A stretch of DNA of 64,000 bases from Verrucomicrobiota bacterium (GCA_016871755.1 VHCJ01000001.1:206478-270477), one strand, 5' to 3'. Counted from the stretch's first letter, positions 9,250-18,880 are shown. Numbers and translations are program-made. Notes: a model not told the origin generated them from the letters alone.

Positions 9250-9299
9250 GAAAATCTCCCCCTCCCCGTCTCGATCTGCCTCTCCCGCTCCTCGTTCCC

Positions 9300-9830
9300 G
9301 TGAACCCGAAAATCGGCGTACTGAACATCTCCGACCGTGCCGCAGCGGGCGTCTACGAGGACGTCCCCGGCAAGGCCTGCGTCGCGCTGCTCCGCGAGTG
9401 GCTCGTGACCCCCTTCGACGTCGAGTACCGCGTGATCCCGGACGAACGGGAACAGATCGAGGCCGAGCTGCGGCGCCTGGCGGATGACATCGGCTGCGCA
9501 CTGGTCGTGACCACGGGCGGCACCGGACCGGCCCTCCGGGACGTCACGCCCGAGGCGACGGCGGCGGTGTGCGATCGCCTGCTGCCGGGTTTCGGCGAGG
9601 CGATGCGGACGGCATCGCTGCGCTATGTGCCCACGGCGATCCTGTCGCGACAGCTCGCCGGCACCCGTGGGCGCACCCTCATCGTGAACCTCCCCGGAAG
9701 ACCCAAGGCGATCCGCGAGAACCTGGAGGCGGTGTTTCCGGCGATCCCGTACTGCATCGACCTGATTGGAGGGCCACGGCTGGAGACAAATCCCGCCGTG
9801 ATGAAGGCATTTCGGCCGCCGAGCAGCTGA
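9300..9830 (+). CDS. mogA: Molybdopterin adenylyltransferase MogA
   Basis: A 176-residue MogA/MoaB-fold protein starting at GTG 9300. It adenylylates molybdopterin before molybdenum insertion. Diagnostic features are GVLNISDRAAAGVYEDVPG near the N terminus and TTGGTGPALRDVTPEAT, the molybdopterin-binding loop with its acidic residue, followed by the conserved LPGRPKAI segment. It follows gluQ by 50 bases; no other molybdenum cofactor gene is in the window. Confidence 0.9.
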   Translation: MNPKIGVLNISDRAAAGVYEDVPGKACVALLREWLVTPFDVEYRVIPDEREQIEAELRRLADDIGCALVVTTGGTGPALRDVTPEATAAVCDRLLPGFGEAMRTASLRYVPTAILSRQLAGTRGRTLIVNLPGRPKAIRENLEAVFPAIPYCIDLIGGPRLETNPAVMKAFRPPSS

Positions 9831-10000
9831 GCGGAACGGTCCTGTTTTGGGCACTTGCCCCGCACGAACGCACATCCGCCCTGCACCGGATCGCGTTTCG
9901 GGCGGCGCGGGCGTGCGGCTCCCTCACGCTACGGCCCCCTGAGCGCCGCTTTGAGCGCCCCGAACGCGCGAGACGGCCAGCCGGAACCTGTTCCCCGGCC

Positions 10001-11158
10001 TTAGAGCGCAAACTCCGTCCGGATTGCGGTCGTGTGCTGCCCGACGCGCGGCGCCCCGCGCGAGGACTTGAACCGGCGACCGTCGATGCGGAGCGGGCAA
10101 CGCGTCGTCTTCATCGCCGGACCGTCATCGCGCCTGACCTCCTGCTCGAAATCGAGCACGCGGAACGCCTCCGTCGCCCAGAGCTGCGACCATGACAGCA
10201 CCTCCGCGCACCAGTAGTCCGCCGGCTCGAGCCGCGCGAGCCAGTGCGCGGTCGGCCGCGTGGCAAGATGGGCCACCAGGAGGTGCTTGATTTCGTCGCG
10301 CCGCGTAAACCACAGCTTCGGCTCCGCGAAGCCCGCGAGCGCCGGAAGTTCGAGCAACTCCCCGAGCCGCGGAATCGACCCCATCGCGAGCGCCAGATAG
10401 CCATCGGCTGTCGCGTAGACTCCATACGGCGCCCCCAGATAGGCGTGGCCGTTGTTGACGGCGCTGCGCGCCGGCGCGCGACCACCATCGTTGAGAAAGG
10501 TGGTCGTGACCTCGAACTGCAGATCGAGGATCGACTCAAGCAGGCTCGCCTCCACCCGTCCGCCCCGCCCGGTCACGCCACGACGCACGAGACACGCAAG
10601 GATGCCCTGCACTAGGTGGGCGCTTGCGGTCAGGTCGGCGATGGCAAGCCCAAACGGGAGCGGCGGCTGGTCCGCGTTGCCGTTGAGCCACACCAGGCCC
10701 GAAACAGATTGTGCCAGCAAGTCCTGACCGGGCTTGTCGACCCACGGCCCTTCCGCGCCGTAGCCAGTCACGCTCGCGTAAACGAGCCGCGGATTGAGTT
10801 CCGTGCAGCGCGCCGACGAGAACCCGAGCCGTTCCATCACGCCCGGTCGGAAATTCTCGATGAGCACATCGGCGCGCGTGATCAGCCGCTCGACCGCAGC
10901 GCGATCCGCCGGGGATTTCAGGTCCGCCGCGAAGCTCTCCTTGTTGCGATTGATCGAGTGGAACAGCGTGCTGTCGCCGTCGAGTTCCAGGTTCGAAACA
11001 TAAAGCTGGCGGCAGATGTCGCCGGTGCCAGGTCGCTCGATCTTGATGACCCGGGCACCGAGATCGGCGAGCCGCAGCGCCGCCGCCGGTCCGGCAAGGA
11101 ACTGGCTGAAGTCGAGAACCAGAAGCCCATCGAGCGGGCGCGCGTCGGAGTCAGGCAT
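10001..11158 (-). CDS. Family III (CaiB/BaiF) CoA-transferase
   Basis: A 385-residue class III CoA-transferase. The opening [20 protein letters not shown] and [17 protein letters not shown] are characteristic, and the catalytic-aspartate region is near [11 protein letters not shown]. These enzymes move CoA between carboxylic acids through an aspartyl-CoA mixed anhydride. ATG 11158 overlaps the 3' end of the solute-binding-like gene by eight bases, indicating coupling. With the divergent MaoC hydratase it suggests activation and hydration of an unknown organic acid; the substrate is not deducible. Confidence 0.85.
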   Translation of the reverse strand: MPDSDARPLDGLLVLDFSQFLAGPAAALRLADLGARVIKIERPGTGDICRQLYVSNLELDGDSTLFHSINRNKESFAADLKSPADRAAVERLITRADVLIENFRPGVMERLGFSSARCTELNPRLVYASVTGYGAEGPWVDKPGQDLLAQSVSGLVWLNGNADQPPLPFGLAIADLTASAHLVQGILACLVRRGVTGRGGRVEASLLESILDLQFEVTTTFLNDGGRAPARSAVNNGHAYLGAPYGVYATADGYLALAMGSIPRLGELLELPALAGFAEPKLWFTRRDEIKHLLVAHLATRPTAHWLARLEPADYWCAEVLSWSQLWATEAFRVLDFEQEVRRDDGPAMKTTRCPLRIDGRRFKSSRGAPRVGQHTTAIRTEFAL

Positions 11159-12311
11159 GGGAGAGCGCCTCGCGATAGAGCCCATCGAGTCCGAGCAGCG
11201 CCTCGCGCGCCGACCGGCGACCCGCGACGACGTCATGCACCAGCGTTCCGCCGCACTCCTGGAAGTGAAGATAACCGGAGAACCGGGGGCGCAGCCATGC
11301 TCGATCGAGCGTAGGCAGCGTGGACCGAAAGTAATTGTGCGCGATTCGGTTGTTCTCCGGATCGGTCCACGCGGATCGATGCCCCGGCTGCCCGCCCGCG
11401 TGACAGGCGAGCGTCCGCTGCACGGTGCCACTCGCGGCAAACTCCGCGAACGCAACCGCCTCCCGACGGCGTAGGCTGCGGGCAGACACCGCGAGCCCGG
11501 TGCCGCCCAGCGTGGTCGCGAGCAGACCCCGGTCACCGAAGCTCACCACGTCACCGAACTCCAGCCGCGCCTCCGCATAACCGTCGCGCGCGTAGTTTGA
11601 GTATCCGTAGGTCAGCGGGCAGTAAGCCGCGCGCTGCTCGCCGGCGCGGCTCATGCGTTCGTAGCTGTCGATCGGGTTGCGGCCGAGGCCATCCGGGTCG
11701 CAGGCGCTTACCAGTGCGCCGAGCGCGGCGAGGGCGGCCGCCCCCGCCTCGTGACCCACCACGCGCTCGGGCCCGAGGAAAGGTTCCTCGCCACACGCCC
11801 GGCACAGCGAATAGAAGTTCATCAGGCAGTTGATCGGCGCCGCCGGCAGTTCCACCCAGCCGTCCCGTGCCAGCAACAGCAACTGATCCCACGTCGCGGG
11901 CCTTTCAAGACCGTGTCGCGCCAGCAGATCGGGACGCCAGCACGCGACCGGGGTGGCCGCGTCGATCGCGAGCGCCCAATGATGCCCCTTCCACTCGTAG
12001 CTGGCGTGAGAGAGGCCGACGGCGTTTGCCGCCTGATCGTCCAGAAACCCTCGGCTCAGGTGCTCATCGAGCGGCAGAAACACATCGTGCCGGGCCGCGT
12101 AGCCCACAAAGGGATGATCGATCACCAGCAGGTCATAGGTGGCGGCGAGTTGCTCGACGGGAAACTCCTCGAAAGCCTTCAACGAGCGTTTCTCCCAGGC
12201 AATCTCCACGCCGGGGTGCAGCTCCGCGAAGCGCTGCGCCGCCGCCACGAGGGGAAGGTAACCGCGGCTATGGCCCCAAGTAATCCCGCGCAGAACGTTC
12301 ACCGCGGCCAT
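11151..12311 (-). CDS. Solute-binding-like protein without signal peptide
   Basis: A 386-residue protein with the fold signature of family 1 extracellular solute-binding proteins ([20 protein letters not shown], then [12 protein letters not shown] and a [12 protein letters not shown] strand). The chosen ATG 12311 leaves no signal peptide or lipoprotein cysteine, and the upstream in-frame extension is basic and not hydrophobic, so the protein is predicted cytoplasmic. No ABC permease or ATPase is nearby. Similar signal-less proteins occur beside CaiB/BaiF genes in other bacteria, to my recollection. It may be an intracellular acid-binding or scaffold protein; the function is unknown. Confidence 0.65.
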   Translation of the reverse strand: MAAVNVLRGITWGHSRGYLPLVAAAQRFAELHPGVEIAWEKRSLKAFEEFPVEQLAATYDLLVIDHPFVGYAARHDVFLPLDEHLSRGFLDDQAANAVGLSHASYEWKGHHWALAIDAATPVACWRPDLLARHGLERPATWDQLLLLARDGWVELPAAPINCLMNFYSLCRACGEEPFLGPERVVGHEAGAAALAALGALVSACDPDGLGRNPIDSYERMSRAGEQRAAYCPLTYGYSNYARDGYAEARLEFGDVVSFGDRGLLATTLGGTGLAVSARSLRRREAVAFAEFAASGTVQRTLACHAGGQPGHRSAWTDPENNRIAHNYFRSTLPTLDRAWLRPRFSGYLHFQECGGTLVHDVVAGRRSAREALLGLDGLYREALSHA

Positions 12312-12449
12312 GGGAGGATCGAAGCGACCCGGCGGGCTTCGGATTTGCAAGCCGCGCCGTCGGCCATGCCGCACGCGATGGCCCAGGCGCGATGCGCGAC
12401 GATCGGTCGCGAGACGCGCGAACGCGACAGAGACTGGACCAGGGGCAGG

Positions 12450-12490
12450 ATCATAATTTCATTTACAAAACAACGTTTCATTAACGAAAT
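12450..12490. promoter_or_regulatory. Divergent promoter region and IclR-type operator
   Basis: An AT-rich island between the divergent transcripts. GTTTCATTAACGAAAT (12475-12490) is an imperfect palindrome matching at 12 of 16 positions, typical in size and style of IclR-family operators. Leftwards, TATGAT (complement of 12450-12455) is a good -10; rightwards TTTACA at 12462-12467 is a possible -35 with the palindrome over the -10. The IclR gene starts at 12509, so control of both directions is likely. Confidence 0.55.
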
Positions 12491-12508
12491 CAAGCTGAAC
12501 CGGTCACC

Positions 12509-13270
12509 ATGCCCAAAACCGCCGCCTATGCCGTGCCAGCTCTGGATAAGGGGCTGGATGTTCTGGAGGCGCTTTCCGCCGCCACTGTGCCGCAGTCGCT
12601 CGGCGAGCTCGCCGCGGCGCTCAATCGGAGCAGCAGCGAACTATTCCGGATGCTCAACTGTGTCGAACGCCGCGGCTACGTCGCGCGCGAGCCCGTCGGC
12701 GGGAGATACACGCTGACGCTCAGGCTCTTCGCGCTGGCGCACGCGCATTCGCCGGTGGACCAGCTCCTCCGCGCCGCGCTCGTGCCAATGCGCCGACTCG
12801 TCGAGCGCACCGGCGAATCATGTCACCTCGGCGTGTTGCAACAAGGCCGGTTGCTGGTGATCGCGCAGGAGGAGAGCCCGCGGCCGGTCCGGATTTCCGT
12901 GGCGGTGGGCGCGGCATTCGATGCCGTGGAGACGGCCTCGGGCCGGCTCCTGCTCGCCCACCTGGCAGACCTCGCCCGCGCCGCCGCGCTTGCCCGCTCG
13001 CCGGCCTGGCAGCGCGCCAGCGCGCGGGCGCGCGCGGCGCTCGAAAAGGAACTGGCGTCGATCGTACGCTGCGGGCTCTCGCTGGCAATCGACGAAACCC
13101 ATCAGGGCGTGCGCGATGCCTCGGCTCTGGTTGGCCGGCCGGGTGTGGTAACCGCCGCGCTCGCCTTGCCGGTCCTCGAACCCGCGCGCGGCGGTCCGCC
13201 GAAGGCGGAGCTGCACGCCGCCCTGCGCGCCACCGCCGCTGAGATCACCGCGCAGCTGGGACTCTCATGA
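12509..13270 (+). CDS. IclR-family transcriptional regulator
   Basis: A 253-residue IclR protein with an N-terminal winged helix (residues about 9-65, [20 protein letters not shown] and [18 protein letters not shown]) and a C-terminal effector domain ([20 protein letters not shown] onward). Members sense small organic acids and control catabolic genes. It is divergent from the solute-binding-like/CoA-transferase pair and overlaps the MaoC gene by four bases, so it is the obvious local regulator of both arms. Confidence 0.9.
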   Translation: MPKTAAYAVPALDKGLDVLEALSAATVPQSLGELAAALNRSSSELFRMLNCVERRGYVAREPVGGRYTLTLRLFALAHAHSPVDQLLRAALVPMRRLVERTGESCHLGVLQQGRLLVIAQEESPRPVRISVAVGAAFDAVETASGRLLLAHLADLARAAALARSPAWQRASARARAALEKELASIVRCGLSLAIDETHQGVRDASALVGRPGVVTAALALPVLEPARGGPPKAELHAALRATAAEITAQLGLS

Positions 13271-13728
13271 AACCCGTCCATTTCGAAGCCTACGCCATCG
13301 GCTCGCTGAGAGTCTCCTTCGGCCGCACGATCACGGAGACGGACATCGTTCTGCACGCGGGTCAGACCGGCGACTTCTACCCGCACCACATGGATGCCGA
13401 GTGGTGCAAGACGCAGGAGTTCGGCCAGCGCATTGCGCACGGAACCCTCGTTTTCAGCGTGGCGGTCGGCCTCACGGCGGGCGAGATTAACCCAGCCGCT
13501 TTCTCGTACGGGTATGACCGGGTCCGCTTCATCAAACCCGTCTTCGTTGGCGACACGCTCCACGCACGCGCGACGATCAAGGAAAAGCGGGAGCACCGGA
13601 AACCAGGATTTGGCGTGGTCGTGGAGCTTGTCGAGGCGATCAACCAACGAGGCGAAACCGTGCTCGCCTGCGAACACCTTCTGCTTGTCCACCGCGGCCC
13701 AAGCACGGCCGAAAACATTCAAACCTAG
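13267..13728 (+). CDS. MaoC-like hydratase
   Basis: A 153-residue single hot-dog domain protein of the MaoC/(R)-specific enoyl-CoA hydratase type. The hydratase motif is visible: aspartate in [14 protein letters not shown], followed by [10 protein letters not shown] with its histidine. It would add or remove water on a CoA thioester. It is coupled to the IclR gene (ATGA overlap) and near the CoA-transferase, consistent with a short acyl-CoA pathway. The substrate is unknown. Confidence 0.85.
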   Translation: MKPVHFEAYAIGSLRVSFGRTITETDIVLHAGQTGDFYPHHMDAEWCKTQEFGQRIAHGTLVFSVAVGLTAGEINPAAFSYGYDRVRFIKPVFVGDTLHARATIKEKREHRKPGFGVVVELVEAINQRGETVLACEHLLLVHRGPSTAENIQT

Positions 13729-13830
13729 ATCCTAGCGAGCCGGCACGCCCAGGCCGACGAGGGCTGCGGCAGGCTGATCCTGAACGCCGACTTTACGGCG
13801 ATCCGGAGCGCTGACACTCCTCGCGCCGCG

Positions 13831-14205
13831 TCAGAGCGCATCGCACTTGTCGGAGCGCCCGCGAGCCTTCTCGACGGGATAGCGGGCGGCGTTGGCGGCC
13901 ATCTTGCGCTCGATGGCGGCGGCGACGTCGATCCCGGTGATGTTGGCGAATTCGAGGGCGTAGATCACCACGTCGGCGAGTTCGGACTCGATCGCAGCGC
14001 GCTTCGCAGGCTGGCGGGCGAGGTCGGCGGAGGCCTCGGGGGTGGCCCAGAGAAAATGCTCCATCAGTTCCCCCGCCTCGGCGGCGAGCGCCATGCTCAG
14101 GTTCTTGGGCGCGTGAAACTGCTCCCACTCCCGCTCGCGGGCGAAGGCCAGGATCCGCGACTTCAGTTCCGCCACCGTCGTGCTCGCATCCGACAAGGAA
14201 GACAT
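13831..14205 (-). CDS. MazG-like nucleotide pyrophosphohydrolase
   Basis: A 124-residue all-helical MazG-like protein of the dCTPase/RS21-C6 type. Metal-binding motifs EAGELMEHFLW and ESELADVVIYAL (ExxE and ExxD) are intact. It probably hydrolyses non-canonical or excess dNTPs to monophosphates. ATG 14205 is preferred to the in-frame 14244 because family proteins begin just before the TTVAELKSRI helix. It lies close behind the BASS transporter gene on the same strand. Confidence 0.85.
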   Translation of the reverse strand: MSSLSDASTTVAELKSRILAFAREREWEQFHAPKNLSMALAAEAGELMEHFLWATPEASADLARQPAKRAAIESELADVVIYALEFANITGIDVAAAIERKMAANAARYPVEKARGRSDKCDAL

Positions 14206-14257
14206 GCCCGCAGGCTGGCGCCCGCCGACCCACGGGGCAATCACTTCGAAGGGGGGA

Positions 14258-15187
14258 TCACTTCCCCCGGTCGCGCAGCCGCCACAGGCCCGCCAGCAGG
14301 CTGCCGATCACGGAATGCACCACGCTGGAAATCGCGCACGGCACCGCCGTCAACGGATCGACAAAGTGGCGCCGCGCCAGCACCACGCCGAGGCCGGAGT
14401 TCTGCATTCCGACCTCGATCGAGATCGTCCGCGCCACCATCGCCTCGCAGCGCAGCAGCCGCGCCACGACGTAACCCAAGGCGAACCCACCCGCGTGCAG
14501 CAGCACCACGGCGAGCAGAAGAATGCCGCCGCTGGTCTTCACCGCCGTGGCGTTCTGGCCCACGATGCTCGCCACGATCAAGGTGATCCCGAGGACCGAC
14601 GCCAGCGGCGCCCACGAGGAGGTGGCGGCCACGAGGCGCGGCGCGAACCGGTTCAGCGCCACACCCGCCATCACCGGCAGGAGCACGACCTGCACCGTGC
14701 TGCGCAGCAGCCCCCACGCATCCACATCCACGATCGCCCCCGCGAGCCACTGCGTGAGCAACGGGGTCATCACCACCGCGAGGAGCGTCGAGCACAGCGT
14801 CATCACCACCGACAACGCAACATCCGCACGGGCGATGTACGTGACCACGTTCGAGGCCGTTCCGCCCGGACAGCAGGCGACAAGGATCAGGCCCACCGCA
14901 AACGCCGGCGGGAGGCCGAGCAGATGCGCGACCGACCAGCCCATCAACGGCATGATCACGTACTGCGCAAAGAACCCGATCGTCACCAACCGCGGCCGCT
15001 GCGCGATCCGCCGAAAGTCATCCACGGTCAACGTCACCCCCATCCCCAGCATCACCAACGCCAGCGTCAGCACGATCGCATTCCCGCTGAACCACGTGAA
15101 CCACGTCGGCTCGACCAAGGCGAGACCGGCACCGGCCACCACCCAGATCGGGAAAGCGTTGGTCATCAGGGCGAGGACGCGTTGCAT
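14258..15187 (-). CDS. Bile acid:sodium symporter (BASS) family transporter
   Basis: A 309-residue inner-membrane protein with about nine or ten hydrophobic segments. BASS signatures are CCPGGTASNVVTYIARAD in the first crossover and EVGMQNSGLGVVLA in the second. Bacterial members import organic anions such as pyruvate, pantoate or sulfated compounds with sodium; the substrate cannot be predicted here. Confidence 0.88.
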   Translation of the reverse strand: MQRVLALMTNAFPIWVVAGAGLALVEPTWFTWFSGNAIVLTLALVMLGMGVTLTVDDFRRIAQRPRLVTIGFFAQYVIMPLMGWSVAHLLGLPPAFAVGLILVACCPGGTASNVVTYIARADVALSVVMTLCSTLLAVVMTPLLTQWLAGAIVDVDAWGLLRSTVQVVLLPVMAGVALNRFAPRLVAATSSWAPLASVLGITLIVASIVGQNATAVKTSGGILLLAVVLLHAGGFALGYVVARLLRCEAMVARTISIEVGMQNSGLGVVLARRHFVDPLTAVPCAISSVVHSVIGSLLAGLWRLRDRGK

Positions 15188-15561
15188 GGACCCCGAAACT
15201 GGGCGGGCGGGCCGGCCTACGTCAGCGCATTTTTATCGGATTTCGAAAACTTCGTGCTTGGCGCGCCTCCTGCTTATGTTAGATCAACCTCCGTTCCAAA
15301 GCATGTCCCGGTCCCTCCAGCATCCCCGCAGCCAAGCCGGCGCTTCGTTTACGAAGGCCGTGCAGACGTGCTGCGTCCAGATGCGACCGGTCGCCACGTC
15401 CTGGAATAAAATCCACACCGGCGCGGGCTCTCAGGCCTAACCTTCCGACCTTCGGAAACCCTTAGACAACCTGAAGAAGCCCCCGGTCACCCGACCTGAG
15501 GACGCCACTGCTTTTCCTCCCCCGTTTTCCCTCTCCCTGGTTTTCCCGCCTTTTTCCTCCC
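15188..15561. other. Long leader region upstream of hsp20
   Basis: A gene-poor stretch between the divergent BASS gene and hsp20. It contains an AT-richer block (15226-15290) with a TTATGTT sequence that could be a -10, a possible 45-codon frame (listed separately) and a perfect 6-bp stem TTCCGA-cct-TCGGAA at 15443-15457 just after that frame's stop. The last 60 bases before hsp20 are almost all pyrimidine. No known thermosensor or CIRCE element was recognised. Confidence 0.5.
15303..15440 (+). CDS. Possible small ORF upstream of hsp20
   Basis: An ATG-started 45-residue frame (MSRSLQHPRSQAGASFTKAV...) with a Cys-Cys pair and a basic composition. An earlier in-frame ATG at 15276 would add nine residues. 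The only support is an open frame in an otherwise gene-free leader, followed by a hairpin. It may not be translated. Confidence 0.2.
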   Translation: MSRSLQHPRSQAGASFTKAVQTCCVQMRPVATSWNKIHTGAGSQA

Positions 15562-15978
15562 ATGCACACGACGATCATCCATCCGCTCAAGTCCCCGAGT
15601 CGCCTTCGCCGCACCCGGGTTGCCCAGCGCGCTGCGGTCGATCATCGCAAACCGCACTACGAGCTCACCGAGCAGGGAGACCGGCTCGAACTCGTGGTGT
15701 ACGTGCCCGGAGTGGACGCATCGGGGGTGGACCTGTCGTTTGACGGCCGCGACCTGCTGCTCACGGCGCGCAAGGCGCACTTCGTGCGCGTGAACTGGCA
15801 GGCGCTGCATCTGGAAGGTGCGCAGCGCGACTACGAACTCGCCCTGCGCCTCGGCTCGGGCGTGGATTTCGACCGCGTCGCGGCGACGCTCCAAGCCGGG
15901 GTTCTGACAATTAAGTTACCAAAAAAGCGGCGCGCGACGGAACCCGTGGCCGCCGCCGCTCTCCAACACGTGGCCTAG
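15562..15978 (+). CDS. Hsp20/alpha-crystallin small heat-shock protein
   Basis: A 138-residue protein with an alpha-crystallin domain from about residue 32 (HYELTEQGDRLELVVYVPGV) to the conserved AxxxxGVLTIKLPKK motif (about 107-122). The basic N-terminal arm is short. It lacks a clear C-terminal I-x-I/V motif, so its oligomer may be small. It is an ATP-independent holdase chaperone. The upstream leader is long and pyrimidine-rich. Confidence 0.82.
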   Translation: MHTTIIHPLKSPSRLRRTRVAQRAAVDHRKPHYELTEQGDRLELVVYVPGVDASGVDLSFDGRDLLLTARKAHFVRVNWQALHLEGAQRDYELALRLGSGVDFDRVAATLQAGVLTIKLPKKRRATEPVAAAALQHVA

Positions 15979-16069
15979 GCGCGGACTGGGGTTGATCCCC
16001 CGGCTCCGCCGACGGTTCTCAAGTCCGCGCCGTGGCGTGACGACTCTCCTCTCCAACCCCACCCGACCC

Positions 16070-16267
16070 ATGCTCTTCCAACCCGTACCGCTCCCGCCCC
16101 CGCGGCCCAGCGACTCGGTCGTGGTCGTGCCGCACTACGACGTGCAATGGGCTCGCCCGGTGTTCCGCGCCCCTTCGCTCCCGACGCCAGCGCAGATTCA
16201 CGGCGAGATCCCGTTCACCGCGATGCGCATCACCCCCACGCGCCCGCGGACTCAGCGCGCCCGCTGA
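16070..16267 (+). CDS. Small unknown proline-rich protein
   Basis: A possible 65-residue protein (MLFQPVPLPPPRPSDSVVVV...). The start sits after a pyrimidine-rich leader of the kind preceding most genes here, which is the main support. It is 90 bases downstream of hsp20 and might be its operon partner. No family recognised. Confidence 0.35.
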   Translation: MLFQPVPLPPPRPSDSVVVVPHYDVQWARPVFRAPSLPTPAQIHGEIPFTAMRITPTRPRTQRAR

Positions 16268-16309
16268 ACGCGGCTTGCCGTCTGCCGTCCTCGCGCCGAT
16301 CCGTCGGCG

Positions 16310-17179
16310 TCACCGTTCGCGGACGCGCCACGTGAGCCGCCCCTCGGCACCCGGTGCCCGGCCCAAGGCGTCGGCCAGCCACGGAAGCACCGGGGCAAGC
16401 TCCTGATCGAGCTGCCACGGGGGATTCACGACGACGAGTCCGGAGCCGCGCATCTTGAGGCCCGCGGCCTCGCCGGCGATCGCCACCTCCGCGCACCACG
16501 TCGGCGGCAGGGGATGCTGCTCCATCTCCGCGAGAAACGCATCGACCCGCGCCCGCTGGGTCAGCGGATACCACACGGCGAACGTCGCCCCGGGCATGCG
16601 TTCCAGGCCCACGGTGACGGCATCGAACAGACGACGCCACTCCTCGGGGCTTTCAAAGGGAGGGTCGAGCAGGACCAACGCCCGGCGCTCCGGGCACGGC
16701 AACTGGGCGCGGACGGCGGTGTAGCCGTCGAGTTCCAGCACCGATACCCGCGGCACCCGGTGGAACTCCGCCGCCAGCGCCGCCTTCTCGGCCGGGTGCA
16801 GTTCGCAGAGCACCATCCGGTCCTGTGGGCGGAGCGCCGCCTTCACCAGCCAGGGCGACCCCGGGTAGAAGCGCAGTCCGTCACCCAAGTGACCCGATCT
16901 TCGGTCAAACTCGCGCACACGAGCGACATAGGTCTGCACCGCCGGGGGTGCGTCGGTCCGCGTCAGCACCCGCCCGATCCCGTCCGGCCACTCCGGAGCC
17001 CGCGCCAGTGAGTCGCCCTGCGCCGCCGCGGTCAGATCGTATCGGCCACGGCCCGCGTGGGTGTCGAGGTACAGGAAGCCCTTCTCCTTGCGCGCTAGCG
17101 CGTCAACCAAGCGGCCGAGCACGACGTGCTTGCAGACGTCCGCGAAGTTGCCCGCGTGGAAATGATGCCGGTAGTTCAC
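16310..17179 (-). CDS. rlmJ: 23S rRNA adenine-2030 N6-methyltransferase RlmJ
   Basis: A 289-residue SAM-dependent methyltransferase. The N-terminal NYRHHFHAGNFADVCKH is the RlmJ signature, and LLDPPFESPEEW carries the DPPF catalytic motif for N6-adenine methylation. GTG 17179 is chosen because known RlmJ proteins start two or three residues before YRH; an ATG at 17209 would add ten Gly/Ser-rich residues. It methylates A2030 of 23S rRNA during assembly. Confidence 0.9.
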   Translation of the reverse strand: MNYRHHFHAGNFADVCKHVVLGRLVDALARKEKGFLYLDTHAGRGRYDLTAAAQGDSLARAPEWPDGIGRVLTRTDAPPAVQTYVARVREFDRRSGHLGDGLRFYPGSPWLVKAALRPQDRMVLCELHPAEKAALAAEFHRVPRVSVLELDGYTAVRAQLPCPERRALVLLDPPFESPEEWRRLFDAVTVGLERMPGATFAVWYPLTQRARVDAFLAEMEQHPLPPTWCAEVAIAGEAAGLKMRGSGLVVVNPPWQLDQELAPVLPWLADALGRAPGAEGRLTWRVRER

Positions 17180-17390
17180 CGCCCCGGAACTCCCTCCGCC
17201 CGCCCCCACCCGCCCCGCGCCACCGGCACGTCCCCGGCGGGTCGCCGTGAGTCGTGGGTCTGCGGGGTGGAATGAACACCGATCATCGCCATGCGCCCGA
17301 GCGCAACCCGCGCCCTCCCCGCTGGCAAGCTTTCCCCCGGGACGCGTTTTCCGCTGGCGCCCCCTCCCTGTTCCGCGCTATCGCCTCCCC

Positions 17391-17639
17391 ATGAGCACCG
17401 AGTTCGGCTGGTGGAACAAGGACGACGAGGGACGCAAGTTCCAGGTCGTCGCCGACGTCCACGGCGGGAACGTCAGCTGGACCCGCAAACAGGGCCACCA
17501 CGCCCCGTGGGAGACGCATCCGCCGTCGCCGGACGACTGGGACCGCCTCATCGAGGAGGCCCGCCGCCGCGTGCCGCGACGGTTGCTGTCCCCCAAGCAG
17601 TTCGCCGTCATCGAGCAACTGCGCGAGGCCGCGCGGTAG
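17391..17639 (+). CDS. Small conserved-looking hypothetical protein
   Basis: An 82-residue protein beginning MSTEFGWWNKDDEGRKFQVV and rich in Trp and charged residues. It probably has a beta hairpin (VVADVHGGNVSWTRKQ) followed by a helix (WDRLIEEARRRVP). No known family was recognised. The ATG follows a clean pyrimidine tract, and the codon pattern matches neighbours. Confidence 0.6.
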   Translation: MSTEFGWWNKDDEGRKFQVVADVHGGNVSWTRKQGHHAPWETHPPSPDDWDRLIEEARRRVPRRLLSPKQFAVIEQLREAAR

Positions 17640-17680
17640 CCGGGCGCACGCGGCCGCGCCCGACCCCGGGGACGCGGCGG

Positions 17681-18217
17681 TCAGAGTTCCGGGGCGACGA
17701 GGGACCAGATTTCGCGGAAAGGGCAGGTGAAGCGTTCCGGATCGGTCACCATGAGGGAGCGGATCTGTGCGATCGCATGCCATTCCCCGTGGTCGATCTC
17801 ATGCGGGTTCAGGATGAAAGGTCCATCATCCCGCAGTCGGTAAACCCAGATGAATTCCCAGCCCGTCGCCTCGCTCGCCCCCACGCGCAGCCAGCGGGTC
17901 GGCGGCCCGCCCCGCTCCAGCCCCAACTCCTCCCGCAACTCCCGTTGCGCCGCCACGTCGTAGCTCTCGCCGGCGTCGACGTGACCCGAGCACGAGGCAT
18001 CCCAGAGGCCGGGTGACTTGTCCTTGGCGAGGGAGCGTTTCTGCAGGAAGAGACGCCCGTGCCGGTCGAAGACGAACACATGCACGACGCGGTGCCAGAG
18101 TCCCCGCGCGTGCACCTCACCCCGGGTCGCCTGACCCACGACTTCGTCGCGCTCGTTCACGACATCGAAGCGCTCGTGCAGGTTCTGGGCCGACGGAGGC
18201 TTGTCTTTCTGTCGCAT
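17681..18217 (-). CDS. Nudix hydrolase, Idi/YfcD-like
   Basis: A 178-residue protein. FDVVNERDEVVGQATRGEVHARGLWHRVVHVFVF is the opening of isopentenyl-diphosphate-isomerase-like Nudix proteins, and the Nudix box GHVDAGESYDVAAQRELREELGL is complete. Similar proteins (YfcD) have unclear substrates. ATG 18217 is used because the upstream frame is antisense to the next gene. It is divergent from 18254 with only 36 bases between the starts, so promoters must overlap genes. Confidence 0.82.
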   Translation of the reverse strand: MRQKDKPPSAQNLHERFDVVNERDEVVGQATRGEVHARGLWHRVVHVFVFDRHGRLFLQKRSLAKDKSPGLWDASCSGHVDAGESYDVAAQRELREELGLERGGPPTRWLRVGASEATGWEFIWVYRLRDDGPFILNPHEIDHGEWHAIAQIRSLMVTDPERFTCPFREIWSLVAPEL

Positions 18218-18253
18218 GGGCAACTTCCTTTCAACCCCACCCTCCGCCAACTC

Positions 18254-18733
18254 ATGCCGAAAATCGATGTCAATCAAGTCGCCGAAATCCTGAAGCGGAA
18301 CCAGGTGGACCCCGCGCTCCTGCGCCAGGTCGTCGAGGAAATGAACCTCCTCGCCCAAGCGGCGGCCAATGCGGACGAAGACAAGCCGCCTCCCGTAAAG
18401 AAGCAGTTCGTCATCCTGATCAGCGATCCGGAGGGACGCCTGCCCGAGAACGATTTTGCCGGCTGGGTGATGCAGTTGCCGGAGAACGAGAGTGTGATCA
18501 CCGCCCAGGAGCGCATCTTCAAGGCGGCCTACGACTTCAACGCGTCCAAGAAAGGCCGCCTCCTCCCCGTGAAGACCGTCGGCGAGGCGATGGAGAGCAT
18601 CCCGGCCAAGCACTTCAAGGAGGTCGAACTCTGGGTGAAGACCAAGACACCCGTCCTGATGCTGCGGACCGACAACGTGATCCCGAAGGACGGCGATTCG
18701 ACGAAGAACGCGCGGCGGCACCGGCTCGATTGA
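18254..18733 (+). CDS. Conserved hypothetical protein
   Basis: A 159-residue soluble protein (MPKIDVNQVAEILKRNQVDP...). The N-terminal 55 residues are helical; the middle KKQFVILISDPEGRLPENDF and the C-terminal LWVKTKTPVLMLRTDNVIPKDG are beta-rich. No known family was recognised; I recall similar genes only vaguely from Opitutae. The leader is pyrimidine-rich. Confidence 0.6.
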   Translation: MPKIDVNQVAEILKRNQVDPALLRQVVEEMNLLAQAAANADEDKPPPVKKQFVILISDPEGRLPENDFAGWVMQLPENESVITAQERIFKAAYDFNASKKGRLLPVKTVGEAMESIPAKHFKEVELWVKTKTPVLMLRTDNVIPKDGDSTKNARRHRLD

Positions 18734-18880
18734 GCCGGGCGCGGGCCACCGGAGCCGGGGTCCGGATTCGACCCCAACGCCCTGGTTCCGCGCCGGCTCC
18801 GTCCCGGGCCGGGCGCACGGTGCCGGCGGACGAGGGCAGGACCCGGGTCCGGACCGCGCTCCACCGCGGCGGCTTCGCCG

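Noticed and set aside
14180..15409. 409-codon plus-strand frame
   Set aside because: Antisense of the BASS transporter and MazG-like genes; translation is Arg/His/Gln-rich without any domain.
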